DNA from: Peiella sedimenti
Lineage (GTDB): Bacteria; Pseudomonadota; Alphaproteobacteria; Caulobacterales; Caulobacteraceae
Length of the DNA stretch: 64,000 nt
Assembly: GCF_030504955.1 (NCBI RefSeq)
Contig: NZ_JAUKTR010000001.1
Coordinates: forward strand, 124,001 to 188,000
Direction of reading: 5' to 3'
How positions within the stretch are numbered: the stretch's first letter is position 1; each line of letters starts with the position of its first letter. Positions 35,699 through 44,978 of the stretch are shown here, one piece after another. The notes beneath the pieces were generated by a model that was not told where the DNA came from, ran no database searches, and worked only from the letters and a program-made list of their open reading frames with translations. The position numbers and the translations under genes are program-made.

Positions 35699-38600
35699 CT
35701 AGCGCCGGGTCCGGTGCTCCTCCGGAATCTGGTGGTGAAGCATCTTGTCGAGCCTGCGCTCCAGCCGCGTCTTCACCCCGTCGATCAGGCTGAAGGCCGC
35801 CGGCACGAAGACCAGCGACAGGGCCGTCGAGGTGATCAGGCCGCCGATCACGGCGATGGCCATGGGGCTTCTGAACTCAGTCCCTTCGCCGAAGGCCATG
35901 GCGATCGGCAGCATGCCCAGACCCATGGCCATGGTGGTCATGATGATGGGCCTGGCCCGCTTCCTCGCCGCGTCGAGGATGGCGTCGTACTTGTTCATGC
36001 CCTCCTTCATGGCGATGATCGCGTAGTCCACCAGCAGGATCGAGTTCTTCGCCGCGATGCCGGTCAGCATGATGATGCCGATCAGGGCCGGCATGGACAG
36101 GCCGCGCCCGGTGATCAGCAGGGCGAAGAAGGCGCCGCCGAACGATACCGGCAAGGCCGCCAAGATGGTGATCGGGTGGAAGAAGCTGCGGAACAGCAGC
36201 ACCAGCACGGCGTACATCAGCAGCACCCCGGTGATGATGGCGAAGGCGAAGCCTGAGAAAGTCTCCTGCAGGCTTTCCAGTTCGCCCGACACGGCCTGGC
36301 TCACGCCGTCCGGCAGGTTCTGCATGGCCGGCAGCTGCTGAACGGCGTTGTTGGCCTCGCCCAGGGTCGTGCCCGCCAGTTCGGCCGAGATGCGCGACAC
36401 GCGCAGACGGTCATAGCGGTCGATCTGGTTGGGGCCCGCGCCGAAGGTGATGTCGGCCACCGAAGACAGGGGCACCGAGGCGCCCGAGGCCGTCGGCACG
36501 CGCAGATTGCGCAGCTGGTCCAGGTCGCCGCGCGTCTCTTCGGTCAGCATCACCCGGATCGGCACCTGGCGGTCGCCCAGGTTGAACTTGGGCAGCAGCT
36601 GGTCGGCGTCACCCAGTGTGGCCACGCGCGCCACCTGGCTGATGTCGGCGGTAGACACCCCTTGCAGGGCGGCCACGTCGGACTTGGGCGTAATCAGGAT
36701 TTCCGGCCGCACCAGGGCGGCGGTCGAGACCACGTTGGCCAGACCGGGCAGCTCGCGCATCTGGCGCTCCACCGCGGCGGACGCCTCCTGCAGGGCTTCG
36801 CCGTCGTCGCCCACGAGGGAGATGGAGATCAGGCCGCCGCCGCCGCCCTCGACGCCGAACTGCACCCTGGCGCCGGGAATGGCCCGCAGCGCCGGACCCA
36901 TCTCCTGCTCGAACTCCTGTTGGCGAAGGGAACGCTGGTTCTTGGGCACCAGGTTCACGGTCATGCTGGCGCGGCGCACCTCGCCCGCGCTGCCGCCGCC
37001 GCCGGGGCCGAAACTGACCGTGGCCGAGCCGATGGAGGCGTAGACGGAACGCACCTCGGGCCGTTCCGACAGGATGTTGGTGATGCGCTGCACCACCGCG
37101 TCCGTCTCCTCCAGGGTCGAGCCGGGCGGCAGCTGCACCGTCACGCTCGAGCGCGACACGTCCTCCACCGGGATGAACTCGCCCGGCAGTTGCGAGGCCA
37201 GGAACAGCGAGAAGATGAAGAACAGCGTGCCGCCGATCATCACCCACACGCGGTGGTCGAAGATGCGGAAGAGGAACTTGCGCTTGAGGAAGTTGCCCGT
37301 GCGCGCGTCGTGGTCGGCCTTCAGCTTGGCCGAGCTGGAGTTGCCCAGGCACCAGCGCAGGATGCGCTGGTAGCGCGGCATCCAGAAGGGCTCGTCGTGC
37401 TCCTTGCCGGGCTCGGCCTTCAGCCAGTAGGCGCCCATCAGGGGCGTCAGGGTCCGCGCCACCACCAGCGAGAAGAAGACGCTGACGCAGGTGGCGATGG
37501 CGAAGCTCTTGAAGAACTGGCCCACAACGCCCGGCATGAAGCCGGTGGGCGCGAACACGGCCAGCAGGGTCGCCGTGGTGGCGATGACGGCCAGGCCGAT
37601 CTCGTCGGCCGCCTCCAGCGCCGCCGGATACGGCTTCTTGCCCTGGCGGATATGGCGGACGATGTTTTCGATCTCGACGATGGCGTCGTCGACCAGGATG
37701 CCCACCGTCAGCGACAGCGCCAGCAGGGTCACCACATTCAGCGACTGGCCCCACAGGTCCATGATCCAGAAGGTCGGGATCAGAGACAGCGGCATGGCCA
37801 CGGCCGCGATCAGGGTGGCGCGCCAGTCGCGCAGGAACAGGAACACCACCGCGATGGCCAGGCCGGCGCCCAGCAGCAAGGCCTCCACGGAGGCGTGGAA
37901 GTTGTTGATGACGTCAGACGTCGTATAGGCCACCTGCTCGATGGTGATGTCGGCGCGCTCCTCGTCCAACGCCTCGATCTCTCTCAGGGTGCTCTCGTAG
38001 ACGTCCAGCTCGGACGAGCCCTTGGAGCGCGAGATCGAGAAGGCCACCACTTCCTGGCCGTTGAAGCGGGCGCGGCCACGCTGTTCGGACCACTCGTCCA
38101 CCACCTCGCCCAGGTCGCCCAGTCGGACGGTGCGGTTCCCGACCGGGATCAGGGTTTCACGCAGTTGCTCGACGGACTGGGCCGAGCCGACGGTGCGGAT
38201 GGCCTGCTCCTCGCCGCCCACCTCGCCACGCCCGCCGGGCAGGTTGATGTTGGTGGCGCGCAGCTGGTTCGACACCGCCGCGGCCGTCACGCCCTGGGCC
38301 GCCAGGCGGGCGGGGTCCAGCTTGATCCGGATTTCGCGGTTGACGCCGCCGTCGCGGCTGACCTGGCTGACGCCGCTGACCGTCAGCAGTCGCTTGGCCA
38401 CGGTGTTGTCGACGAACCAGGACAGCTCCTCTGGGCTCATGCCCGGCGCGCGCACCACATAGGTGGCGATCGGGATGGCCGTGAACTCAATGCGCTGGAC
38501 GATGGGCTCCTGCACGTCCGCGGGCAGCTGCTGGCGCACGCTCGAAATGGCGTTGCGCACGTCGTTGGTGGCCTTCTCCAGGTCGACGCCCAGCTCGAAC

Positions 38601-38890
38601 TCGACCGAGGTGGTCGAAACCGAGTCGTTGACGACCGACTGGATGTGCTTGACCTGGCCCAGACCGGCCAGGGAGTCCTCAACCAGGCGCGTGACCTGGG
38701 TCTCAAGCTCAGTCGGGGCGGCGCCCGACTGCACCACCGTCACCGCCACCACGGGCAGGTCCACGTTGGGGAAGTTGTTCACCGGCAGGCGGAAGTAGCT
38801 GATCACCCCCGCCAGGGTCAGCACGATGAACAGCAGGACGACCGGGATGGGATTCCGGATCGACCAGGAGGAAATGCCGTTGGCGTTCAT
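35699..38890 (-). CDS. RND multidrug efflux permease (HAE1/AcrB family)
   Basis: A 1063-residue inner-membrane RND permease that drives drug/proton antiport. It has 12 spans and two large periplasmic loops. The proton-relay acids are visible in the fourth span, GILVDDAIVEIENIV. The N-terminus MNANGISSWSIRNPIPVVLL and FRLPVNNFPNVDLPVV are typical of the HAE1 branch. Its ATG overlaps the TGA of the adaptor gene by one base, so the two are coupled. No TolC-like channel gene or local regulator is present; the outer channel must come from elsewhere. Confidence 0.94.
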   Translation of the reverse strand: MNANGISSWSIRNPIPVVLLFIVLTLAGVISYFRLPVNNFPNVDLPVVAVTVVQSGAAPTELETQVTRLVEDSLAGLGQVKHIQSVVNDSVSTTSVEFELGVDLEKATNDVRNAISSVRQQLPADVQEPIVQRIEFTAIPIATYVVRAPGMSPEELSWFVDNTVAKRLLTVSGVSQVSRDGGVNREIRIKLDPARLAAQGVTAAAVSNQLRATNINLPGGRGEVGGEEQAIRTVGSAQSVEQLRETLIPVGNRTVRLGDLGEVVDEWSEQRGRARFNGQEVVAFSISRSKGSSELDVYESTLREIEALDEERADITIEQVAYTTSDVINNFHASVEALLLGAGLAIAVVFLFLRDWRATLIAAVAMPLSLIPTFWIMDLWGQSLNVVTLLALSLTVGILVDDAIVEIENIVRHIRQGKKPYPAALEAADEIGLAVIATTATLLAVFAPTGFMPGVVGQFFKSFAIATCVSVFFSLVVARTLTPLMGAYWLKAEPGKEHDEPFWMPRYQRILRWCLGNSSSAKLKADHDARTGNFLKRKFLFRIFDHRVWVMIGGTLFFIFSLFLASQLPGEFIPVEDVSRSSVTVQLPPGSTLEETDAVVQRITNILSERPEVRSVYASIGSATVSFGPGGGGSAGEVRRASMTVNLVPKNQRSLRQQEFEQEMGPALRAIPGARVQFGVEGGGGGLISISLVGDDGEALQEASAAVERQMRELPGLANVVSTAALVRPEILITPKSDVAALQGVSTADISQVARVATLGDADQLLPKFNLGDRQVPIRVMLTEETRGDLDQLRNLRVPTASGASVPLSSVADITFGAGPNQIDRYDRLRVSRISAELAGTTLGEANNAVQQLPAMQNLPDGVSQAVSGELESLQETFSGFAFAIITGVLLMYAVLVLLFRSFFHPITILAALPVSFGGAFFALLITGRGLSMPALIGIIMLTGIAAKNSILLVDYAIIAMKEGMNKYDAILDAARKRARPIIMTTMAMGLGMLPIAMAFGEGTEFRSPMAIAVIGGLITSTALSLVFVPAAFSLIDGVKTRLERRLDKMLHHQIPEEHRTRR

Positions 38891-40068
38891 CAGCCGGCCT
38901 TTTCAGCGGGTTGGGCCGCCGGGCGGGCCGCGGCCGCGGTGACGCGCACGGGGTCGCCTTCGCCCAGGAAGCCGGCGCCCTGCACGACCACGCGCTCGCC
39001 GGCCTGGACGCCCTGGACCGCCAGCAGATCGCCCTGGCGCGCGCCGGGCGTGACGCGCCGGAAGCTCACCGTGTTGTTCGCGCCGACCACGTAAACGCCG
39101 GGCTGGCCCTCGCGATAGACGATGGCGGTGGACGGAATGACCAGGGCGCCCGTGGCCCCCGCGTCGATCTGGGCGCGAGCGAACATGCCTGGGCGCAGGC
39201 CCGAACCCGCCGACAGCGAGATGCGCGCCACGCCCAGCCGCGACTGCGGATCCACCTCGGGGGTGACGATGCGCACCACGCCCGTGGCCGTGCCGGCCTC
39301 ATCCGACGAGATGGTCGCCGTCATGCCGGGTCGAAGCAGCGGAAGCTCGGTCTCCGGCACCTGGGCGTCCAGCTCCAGCCGGCCGTCGCGGGTGATGCGG
39401 AACAGCTCGACGCCCGGCTGCACGATCTGGCCGCGCGTGACGCTGCGGCTGATGATTTGGCCGGACACGGGCGCGCGAATGGTGGTCTGGGCCACGCGGG
39501 CCGCCGTCTCTCCGCGCGCGGCCTCGGCCGCCTGCAGCCCCGCCTGGGCGGTGGCGGCGCGGGCCGTGGCCTGATCCAGCCCGGCCTGGGCCAGGAAGCC
39601 GCGCTCGCGCAGCTCGCGCGCTCGCGCCAGGGCCGCTTCGGACTCAGCCAGGGTGGCGCGGGCCGAAGCCACCTGGGCGTCCTGCTGGCGCAGTTGCGCG
39701 CGCAGCAGGGTGTCGTTCAGCTGCACCAGCGGCTGTCCCTGACGCACATAGCGCCCCTCGTCCACATAGACGGCGGTGGCCACCAGGCCGCCGGTCTCGG
39801 CGCCCACGGGCACCTCCTCCCAGGGCGACACCGTGCCCGAGGCGGTGATGACGCGCGGCAGCGGCGCCGAGATCACGGTCGCGGCGGTGACGGCCTGGGC
39901 CGAGCCGGGCCGCTCATCCGCCGCCGGGGCCGCTTTCTCGTCGTGCCCGCCGCCGCCGAGGATGATGAAAAGGGCGCCGATCAGAATCACGGCCAGCACG
40001 GCGGCGCCGATGATGATGTTGCGGCGGTTGAGCGGCCGGCGCGGGCGCCCTTGAAAGTCGATTGTCAC
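38890..40068 (-). CDS. RND efflux periplasmic adaptor (membrane fusion protein)
   Basis: A 392-residue adaptor linking the permease to an outer-membrane channel. It has an N-terminal anchor span (about 17-39, IIIGAAVLAVILIGALFIIL), a lipoyl-like half-domain, a long coiled-coil hairpin (about 110-190, RAQLRQQDAQVASARATLAE and ATARAATAQAGLQAAEAARG), a second lipoyl half (RAPVSGQIISRSVTRGQIV), and beta-barrel and membrane-proximal domains. The GTG start at 40068 is preferred because GAGGG lies seven bases upstream; an ATG-led longer form reaches 40119. First gene of the two-gene pump operon. Confidence 0.92.
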   Translation of the reverse strand: MTIDFQGRPRRPLNRRNIIIGAAVLAVILIGALFIILGGGGHDEKAAPAADERPGSAQAVTAATVISAPLPRVITASGTVSPWEEVPVGAETGGLVATAVYVDEGRYVRQGQPLVQLNDTLLRAQLRQQDAQVASARATLAESEAALARARELRERGFLAQAGLDQATARAATAQAGLQAAEAARGETAARVAQTTIRAPVSGQIISRSVTRGQIVQPGVELFRITRDGRLELDAQVPETELPLLRPGMTATISSDEAGTATGVVRIVTPEVDPQSRLGVARISLSAGSGLRPGMFARAQIDAGATGALVIPSTAIVYREGQPGVYVVGANNTVSFRRVTPGARQGDLLAVQGVQAGERVVVQGAGFLGEGDPVRVTAAAARPAAQPAEKAG

Positions 40069-40460
40069 GTCTGATCCCTCTGCGCCCGGCGAGCGGTCAA
40101 GCTGTCGGGTCCGCGTCATCTAAGAGCTGGTCGCAATAGCGCAAGGCCGCGCCCCCTGTCTCATACGGTTCCGTCACAATTCGCTACGGACTTGCGTTCT
40201 CAAGGACGCTGTGGCGCCTCGGATACCGACAGTCCCCGAAAAAATGTCCACGGTCCTGTGCGCGCCCCTATGATCAAGGACGCCTGGCGACCCCGGGTGC
40301 GCCGGTCGGTCTTTGACATCGCTATTCTGCGGGTCTGAAGAACCCGAACTGGCGCGGTTTGGCAGGGTTTGGCGCGGTTTGGCGCGGCGTTTTCGGGTCG
40401 GCGCCCTGCCAGAACGCACCGCATTGGCCGTGCGCCTGGGGCGTGCTACGGCCCGCGCCC
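40069..40460. other. Divergent intergenic region between the efflux operon and lepA
   Basis: About 390 bases without a supported gene. It must hold the promoters of the pump operon (leftward) and lepA (rightward). A TTGACA at 40313-40318 could be a -35 element for lepA, but no good -10 follows at the usual distance. The lepA-proximal part contains the 10-bp tandem repeats listed separately. An open frame extends from lepA back to 40359 but lacks a LepA-like N-terminus. Confidence 0.5.
40351..40390. repeat. Four tandem 10-bp repeats, GGCGCGGTTT type
   Basis: Copies are GGCGCGGTTT (40351), GGCAGGGTTT (40361), GGCGCGGTTT (40371) and GGCGCGGCGT (40381, followed by TTT). They lie 71-110 bases before the lepA ATG, probably within the promoter or leader. 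The 10-base period places every copy on the same face of the helix. Confidence 0.8.
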
Positions 40461-42266
40461 ATGACGACCCCGCTCGACCGCATCCGCAATTTCTCGATTG
40501 TCGCACACATTGACCACGGCAAGTCGACCCTGTCCGACCGGCTGATCCAGGTCACGGGCGGCCTGACCGCGCGCGAGATGACGGCGCAAGTCCTTGACAA
40601 CATGGACATCGAGAAGGAGCGGGGGATCACGATCAAGGCCCAGACCGTGCGCCTGGACTACAAGGCCCGCGACGGCCAGTCCTATGTCCTCAACCTGATG
40701 GACACGCCGGGCCACGTGGACTTCGCCTACGAGGTCAGCCGCAGCCTGGCCGCCTGCGAGGGCTCGATCCTGGTCGTCGACGCCAGCCAGGGGGTCGAGG
40801 CCCAGACCCTGGCCAACGTCTATCAGGCCATCGACAACAACCACGAGATCGTGCCGGTCCTGAACAAGATCGATCTGCCGGCGGCCGACCCCGAGCGCGT
40901 GCGCGCCCAGATCGAGGACGTCATCGGCATCGACGCCAGTGACGCCATCGCCTGCTCGGCCAAGTCGGGCGTCGGCATCGAGGACGTGCTGGAGGCCATC
41001 GTCACCCGCCTGCCGCCGCCCAAGGGAGACGAGGCCGCGCCGCTGAAGGCCCTGCTGGTCGACGCCTGGTACGATCCGTACCTGGGCGTGGTGGTGCTGG
41101 TGCGCGTCTTCGACGGACGGCTGAAGGCCGGCCAGCAGATCCGCCTGATGCAATCGAAGGCCACCTACCGCGTGGACAAGGTCGGCGTCTTCAAGCCCAA
41201 GGCCACCGACGTGGACTCGCTCGGCCCGGGCGAGATCGGCTTCATCACCGCCCAGATCAAGGAGGTGGCCCACGCCGCCGTCGGCGACACCGTCACCGAG
41301 GAGAAGCGCCAGACCGACAAGCCGCTGACGGGCTTCAAGGAGGTGCAGCCGGTCGTGTTCTGCGGCCTGTTCCCGGTGGACGCCGCCGACTTCGAGGACC
41401 TGCGCGCCGCCATCGGCAAGCTGCGCCTGAACGACGCCAGCTTCTCCTACGAGATGGAGACCTCGGCCGCCCTGGGCTTCGGCTTCCGCTGCGGGTTCCT
41501 CGGCCTCCTGCACCTGGAGATCATCCAGGAGCGTCTGAGCCGCGAGTTCGACCTGGACCTGATCGCGACGGCGCCCAGCGTCGTCTACAAGATCACCATG
41601 ACGGACGGGTCGGTGATCGACCTGCACAACCCGGCCGACATGCCCGATCCGGTCAAGATCGACGCCATCGCCGAGCCCTGGATCAAGGCCACCATCTTCA
41701 CGCCCGACGAGTACCTGGGCGGCGTCATCAAGCTGTGCCAGGACCGCCGGGGCGAGCAGCGCGAGCTGTCCTACGTCGGCGCCCGCGCCATGGTGGTCTA
41801 CGACCTGCCGCTGAACGAGGTGGTGTTCGACTTCTACGACCGGCTGAAGTCGGTCTCAAAGGGTTACGCCTCGTTCGACTACGAGATCGAGGGCTACCGC
41901 ACCGGCGACCTGGTCAAGATGTCGATCCTGGTCAATGCCGAGCCGGTCGACGCCCTGTCGATGCTGGTGCACCGCGACCGGGCCGAGGCGCGGGGCCGCT
42001 CCATGGTCGAGAAGATGAAGGAGCTGATCCCCCAGCACCTGTTCCAGATCCCGATCCAGGCCGCCATCGGCGGGCGCATCATCGCCCGCGAGACGGTCCG
42101 GGCGCTGCGCAAGGACGTCACCGCCAAGTGCTACGGCGGCGACATCACGCGCAAGAAGAAGCTGCTGGAGAAGCAGAAGGAGGGGAAGAAGAAGATGCGC
42201 CAGTTTGGCAAGGTCGAAATCCCCCAGGAGGCCTTCATCGCGGCCCTCAAGATGGATGGGGATTGA
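40461..42266 (+). CDS. lepA: Elongation factor 4
   Basis: LepA/EF4 is a translational GTPase involved in back-translocation and 30S biogenesis. The protein has 601 residues, the family length. The G1 motif is AHIDHGKST (about 14-22), G3 is DTPGHVDF and G4 is NKID. The unique C-terminal domain ends with [23 protein letters not shown] 40461 gives the canonical N-terminus [17 protein letters not shown]9 run (42267-42275) begins immediately after the stop codon. Confidence 0.98.
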   Translation: MTTPLDRIRNFSIVAHIDHGKSTLSDRLIQVTGGLTAREMTAQVLDNMDIEKERGITIKAQTVRLDYKARDGQSYVLNLMDTPGHVDFAYEVSRSLAACEGSILVVDASQGVEAQTLANVYQAIDNNHEIVPVLNKIDLPAADPERVRAQIEDVIGIDASDAIACSAKSGVGIEDVLEAIVTRLPPPKGDEAAPLKALLVDAWYDPYLGVVVLVRVFDGRLKAGQQIRLMQSKATYRVDKVGVFKPKATDVDSLGPGEIGFITAQIKEVAHAAVGDTVTEEKRQTDKPLTGFKEVQPVVFCGLFPVDAADFEDLRAAIGKLRLNDASFSYEMETSAALGFGFRCGFLGLLHLEIIQERLSREFDLDLIATAPSVVYKITMTDGSVIDLHNPADMPDPVKIDAIAEPWIKATIFTPDEYLGGVIKLCQDRRGEQRELSYVGARAMVVYDLPLNEVVFDFYDRLKSVSKGYASFDYEIEGYRTGDLVKMSILVNAEPVDALSMLVHRDRAEARGRSMVEKMKELIPQHLFQIPIQAAIGGRIIARETVRALRKDVTAKCYGGDITRKKKLLEKQKEGKKKMRQFGKVEIPQEAFIAALKMDGD

Positions 42267-42351
42267 GGGGGGGGGTAGTGCCGACGGTGGTCAGCGAACC
42301 GCTAGTCAAAGTCGTGGAGATGGGCGAACAATCCTTAACGCGGAGGATGCC

Positions 42352-42558
42352 ATGTCGCTCGAAGGGTGGATCAAGGCTGTCGATCTTCAAATGCGCCGGG
42401 ACTGGTGCATAGACAGTATCGACGCAGGCTTGTCCCCTGAAGAACTGAAGCGGTTTTGGGGCCACGGTGAGACGCCCGCTGAGTTCGTGGCGTGGTTCGC
42501 GAAGAAGCACGACCTGCTCAGGTTTGAGCAGCATCCGTTTCGGGTGCGCCCCCGCTGA
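42352..42558 (+). CDS. Small hypothetical protein coupled to the HNH nuclease gene
   Basis: A 68-residue protein that I do not recognise. It contains LSPEELKRFWGHGETPAEFV and WFAKKHDLLRF, and looks helical and soluble with a basic C-terminus (FRVRPR). GGAGG five to six bases before ATG 42352 supports it. The TGA overlaps the ATG of the nuclease gene by one base (TGATG), so the two are translated together. Codon use is less GC-biased than in lepA upstream. A role as partner, antitoxin-like modulator or DNA-binding helper of the nuclease is only inference. Confidence 0.65.
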   Translation: MSLEGWIKAVDLQMRRDWCIDSIDAGLSPEELKRFWGHGETPAEFVAWFAKKHDLLRFEQHPFRVRPR

Positions 42559-43550
42559 TGCCGGGCTATTGGTGGGTCAATCATAAGCAGACGCTTCGGC
42601 AGGAGATCGAAGGTGAGTACCTTTGGTCCCCAAAATTCGAGCGGAATGGCGCCCGAAGCCAATTCTACGACAACATGCGACTGGCCTCACCCGGCGATAT
42701 CGTTCTGTCGTTCGCCAACGGCCAGATCGGCTCGATTGGCAGAGTCGCCGACTTCGCTATCACCGCGCCCAAACCGGAGGAATTCGGCTCAATCGGCGCT
42801 TATTGGGATCAGGAGGGCTGGTACCTCCCGGTATTCCGGACGCCCTTGCGGCCTCCCGTCCGTCCGAAGACACTGATTGACGAACTGAGCCCTCTCCTCC
42901 CCGAGAAGTATTCTCCCATTAGCCCAATGACTGGGAACGGAAACCAGAAGGCTTACCTCGCTAGCATCACACAGGACGTCTTCGAGCTACTTGTCGCGGC
43001 AACCGTTTTCAGGAGCGACGTCTTGATGAGCGGCGGTGGCAATAGCCTGACATATGAGGCCGTCGCCGAGCGCTTAGACGACGCAGTTCAGCGGGCGATC
43101 GAAAGAGATCCTGGGCTCGACACGACGATCAAGGACAAAGTCATACAGGCGCGACGCGGCCAAGGCGTGTTCAGAAAGTATGTGGAGGCGCGGGAGAGTG
43201 CGTGTCGTCTAACCGGGATCAGAAATCCGGCACTTCTCATCGCCAGCCACATCAAACCGTGGCGCGCGTGCAGAACAGCGAACGAACGGCTGGATGGCGC
43301 CAATGGACTGTTGCTGACACCGGACGCCGATCACCTCTTTGACCGAGGGTTCATCACCTTTAGCCCCTCAGGGCAGGTGATGGTGTCGCAGCGGGTGCCC
43401 GACGAGGACCTTAGGCGCCTGGGCTTCGAGCAACTCGTTCGGCAACGCTTTGGGGTGGCGGAAACACCGGCGGAATGGACCACCGACGGATTTCCAGAAT
43501 CCGCGAACGATTACCTCGCCTACCATCGCAAGCAGGTCTTCGTGGCTTGA
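42558..43550 (+). CDS. EVE-like/HNH endonuclease, probable modification-dependent restriction enzyme
   Basis: A 330-residue protein. The N-terminal part (about 1-145) has the pattern of an EVE/PUA-like domain: YWWVNHKQTLRQEIEGEYLW, then PGDIVLSFANGQIGSIG and PLLPEKYSPI. This fold can read modified cytosines. The C-terminal HNH_2-type nuclease (about 205-275) has SHIKPW with H231, GANGLLL with N249 and DADHLFD with H259, plus Cys216. EVE-HNH fusions are known modification-dependent nucleases, so defence against modified phage DNA is inferred. Lower GC than the flanks suggests transfer. It is coupled to the small gene upstream, and a nested palindrome follows about 70 bases downstream. Confidence 0.85.
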   Translation: MPGYWWVNHKQTLRQEIEGEYLWSPKFERNGARSQFYDNMRLASPGDIVLSFANGQIGSIGRVADFAITAPKPEEFGSIGAYWDQEGWYLPVFRTPLRPPVRPKTLIDELSPLLPEKYSPISPMTGNGNQKAYLASITQDVFELLVAATVFRSDVLMSGGGNSLTYEAVAERLDDAVQRAIERDPGLDTTIKDKVIQARRGQGVFRKYVEARESACRLTGIRNPALLIASHIKPWRACRTANERLDGANGLLLTPDADHLFDRGFITFSPSGQVMVSQRVPDEDLRRLGFEQLVRQRFGVAETPAEWTTDGFPESANDYLAYHRKQVFVA

Positions 43551-43621
43551 TCAGCTGGCGGCGTCGGCCAAGAACCCCCCGTGAGTCTCTCGGCGGCCAG
43601 CATGCCGGGCTGGCGGGGCGG

Positions 43622-43687
43622 GTCAAGGATCGGCCCTGAAGGGCCGACCGGCGCGGCGCGCGCCTGACGCAGGCGCGCGTCCTTGAC
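43622..43687. repeat. Nested inverted repeat, three-way-junction type
   Basis: An outer pair GTCAAGGA (43622-43629) and TCCTTGAC (43680-43687) encloses two perfect hairpins. One is TCGGCCCT-GA-AGGGCCGA (43630-43647) and the other is CGCGCGCCTG-ACG-CAGGCGCGCG (43657-43679), with 9 unpaired bases between them. The stems abut the outer arms directly. It lies between the convergent HNH nuclease and membrane-protein genes. No T-run follows, so it is not a classical terminator. Confidence 0.8.
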
Positions 43688-43736
43688 GCGCCGCCGCCGT
43701 CGCCCGGCGATGATCCTGCATGAGAGATTGGGCGGC

Positions 43737-44306
43737 TCAGGCCGGCATCTTCTCCAGCGCACGGGCGCCGCGAATGCTGGTGATCAAGAGGACGGCACCG
43801 GCGGTCTGAACTATCCAACTGAGCCCGGTCGTCCAGGCGGACGTCACGGTGGGTTGGTCGGCCGGCATGGGCAGGCCCATCAGGGGGAACAGATAAACCG
43901 ACAGAGCGCCCAGCACGCCGACGAGTGTCCAGACAAGGATGATCGCTGGAATCCAGACGTTCGGCTGACGCCACTGAAGCACGGCCAGTCCCAGATAGAG
44001 GGCGACGAACAGAAAGCCCCAGATCAACACGGGCAGGAACATGCCCTCCGCCATCGCCGCCGTCATGGAAGCCACCGCATCAGCCTCCGCCGAAGAGACG
44101 CCCGGCGCTTCGACAGGCGCGCTCATCAAGGCGACAAAAGCGTCTCGGTTGAGGACCAGCTCGACCGAGCTCAGCAAGAGCACCAAGGCCGAAGCGACCA
44201 GCGAGATCGCGCCCCATCTGGCGGCGCGCAGCGCCGATGCTCGGGTGGCCGGCCTGACGAGCGGATTAGCGTCGGTCAGCCAGCCTTTCAGGTCGGATGA
44301 AGCCAT
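43737..44306 (-). CDS. Hypothetical membrane protein with four spans
   Basis: A 189-residue protein with no family I recognise. Four hydrophobic segments can be seen: about 32-52 (WGAISLVASALVLLLSSVEL), 90-112 (FLPVLIWGFLFVALYLGLAV), 118-142 (VWIPAIILVWTLVGVLGALS) and 160-180 (SWIVQTAGAVLLITSI). A loop of about 35 residues between spans 1 and 2 carries acidic residues. It is convergent with the HNH gene and divergent from arr. Confidence 0.72.
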   Translation of the reverse strand: MASSDLKGWLTDANPLVRPATRASALRAARWGAISLVASALVLLLSSVELVLNRDAFVALMSAPVEAPGVSSAEADAVASMTAAMAEGMFLPVLIWGFLFVALYLGLAVLQWRQPNVWIPAIILVWTLVGVLGALSVYLFPLMGLPMPADQPTVTSAWTTGLSWIVQTAGAVLLITSIRGARALEKMPA

Positions 44307-44515
44307 GGTCGCGTTCTCCCCGACGCGACGTTAGGCAGGCCGTAAGGCGATGAAAAGGGCCCACCTCCGTAGCGCGGGGAAAGGCCGTCCGAAAACGGCG
44401 ACCAACGCCCCCCGCCTGCCAGTGATCTGGGGAGAACAAAGTTCAGTTCAAGAATTGGCCGGCGGCGATTTTTGCGCCGTCATCCGCCCCCTGTTTTCTG
44501 AAGGGCGGAGCCTCC

Positions 44516-44932
44516 ATGACCACCGATGACGCGCGCGCGACGCAGACCCTTTACCACGGCACGCGGGCGGACCTGGTCCCCGGCGACCTGATCCATCCGG
44601 GATACGCCCCCAATTTCGGCAGCCGCCCGGCGGCGGCCTTCGTCTATCTGACGGCGACGCTGGAGGCGGCCGCCTGGGGCGCCCAGCTGGCCCGGGCGCC
44701 GGGCCGCGAGCGCATCTATGTGGTCGAGCCGACCGGCCCCATTGAGGACGACCCGAACCTGACGGACAAACGGTTTCCCGGCAATCCGACCCTGTCCTAC
44801 CGCAGCCGCCACGCCCTTCGCGTGGTGGCCGAGGTCGAACGCTGGACCCCGCATCCGCCCGCGCATGTGCAGGCCATGCGCGACCGGATGACCGAGCTGG
44901 AGCGCCAGGGCGTGGAGATCATCGAGGACTGA
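44516..44932 (+). CDS. arr: Rifamycin ADP-ribosyltransferase
   Basis: Arr inactivates rifampicin and other rifamycins by ADP-ribosylating the ansa-chain hydroxyl. The protein has 138 residues, the normal size. Family blocks are all present: TLYHGTRADLVPGDLI, FVYLTATLEAAAWGAQLA, RIYVVEPTGPIEDDPNLTDK, RFPGNPTLSYRS and LRVVAEV. GGAG lies six bases before the ATG. No integron or transposon features surround it, so a chromosomal intrinsic copy is likely. Resistance level cannot be judged from sequence. Confidence 0.93.
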   Translation: MTTDDARATQTLYHGTRADLVPGDLIHPGYAPNFGSRPAAAFVYLTATLEAAAWGAQLARAPGRERIYVVEPTGPIEDDPNLTDKRFPGNPTLSYRSRHALRVVAEVERWTPHPPAHVQAMRDRMTELERQGVEIIED

Positions 44933-44978
44933 GGCGGGGACTTATCCACGCCGATCCGGGCCGGCGCAGACTGGCGGG

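Noticed and set aside
36662-39094. Open frame of 810 codons on the strand opposite the RND permease
   Set aside because: It is an antisense shadow produced by GC-rich third positions. Its translation is low-complexity His/Gln/Gly/Arg and the permease on the other strand has clear motifs throughout.
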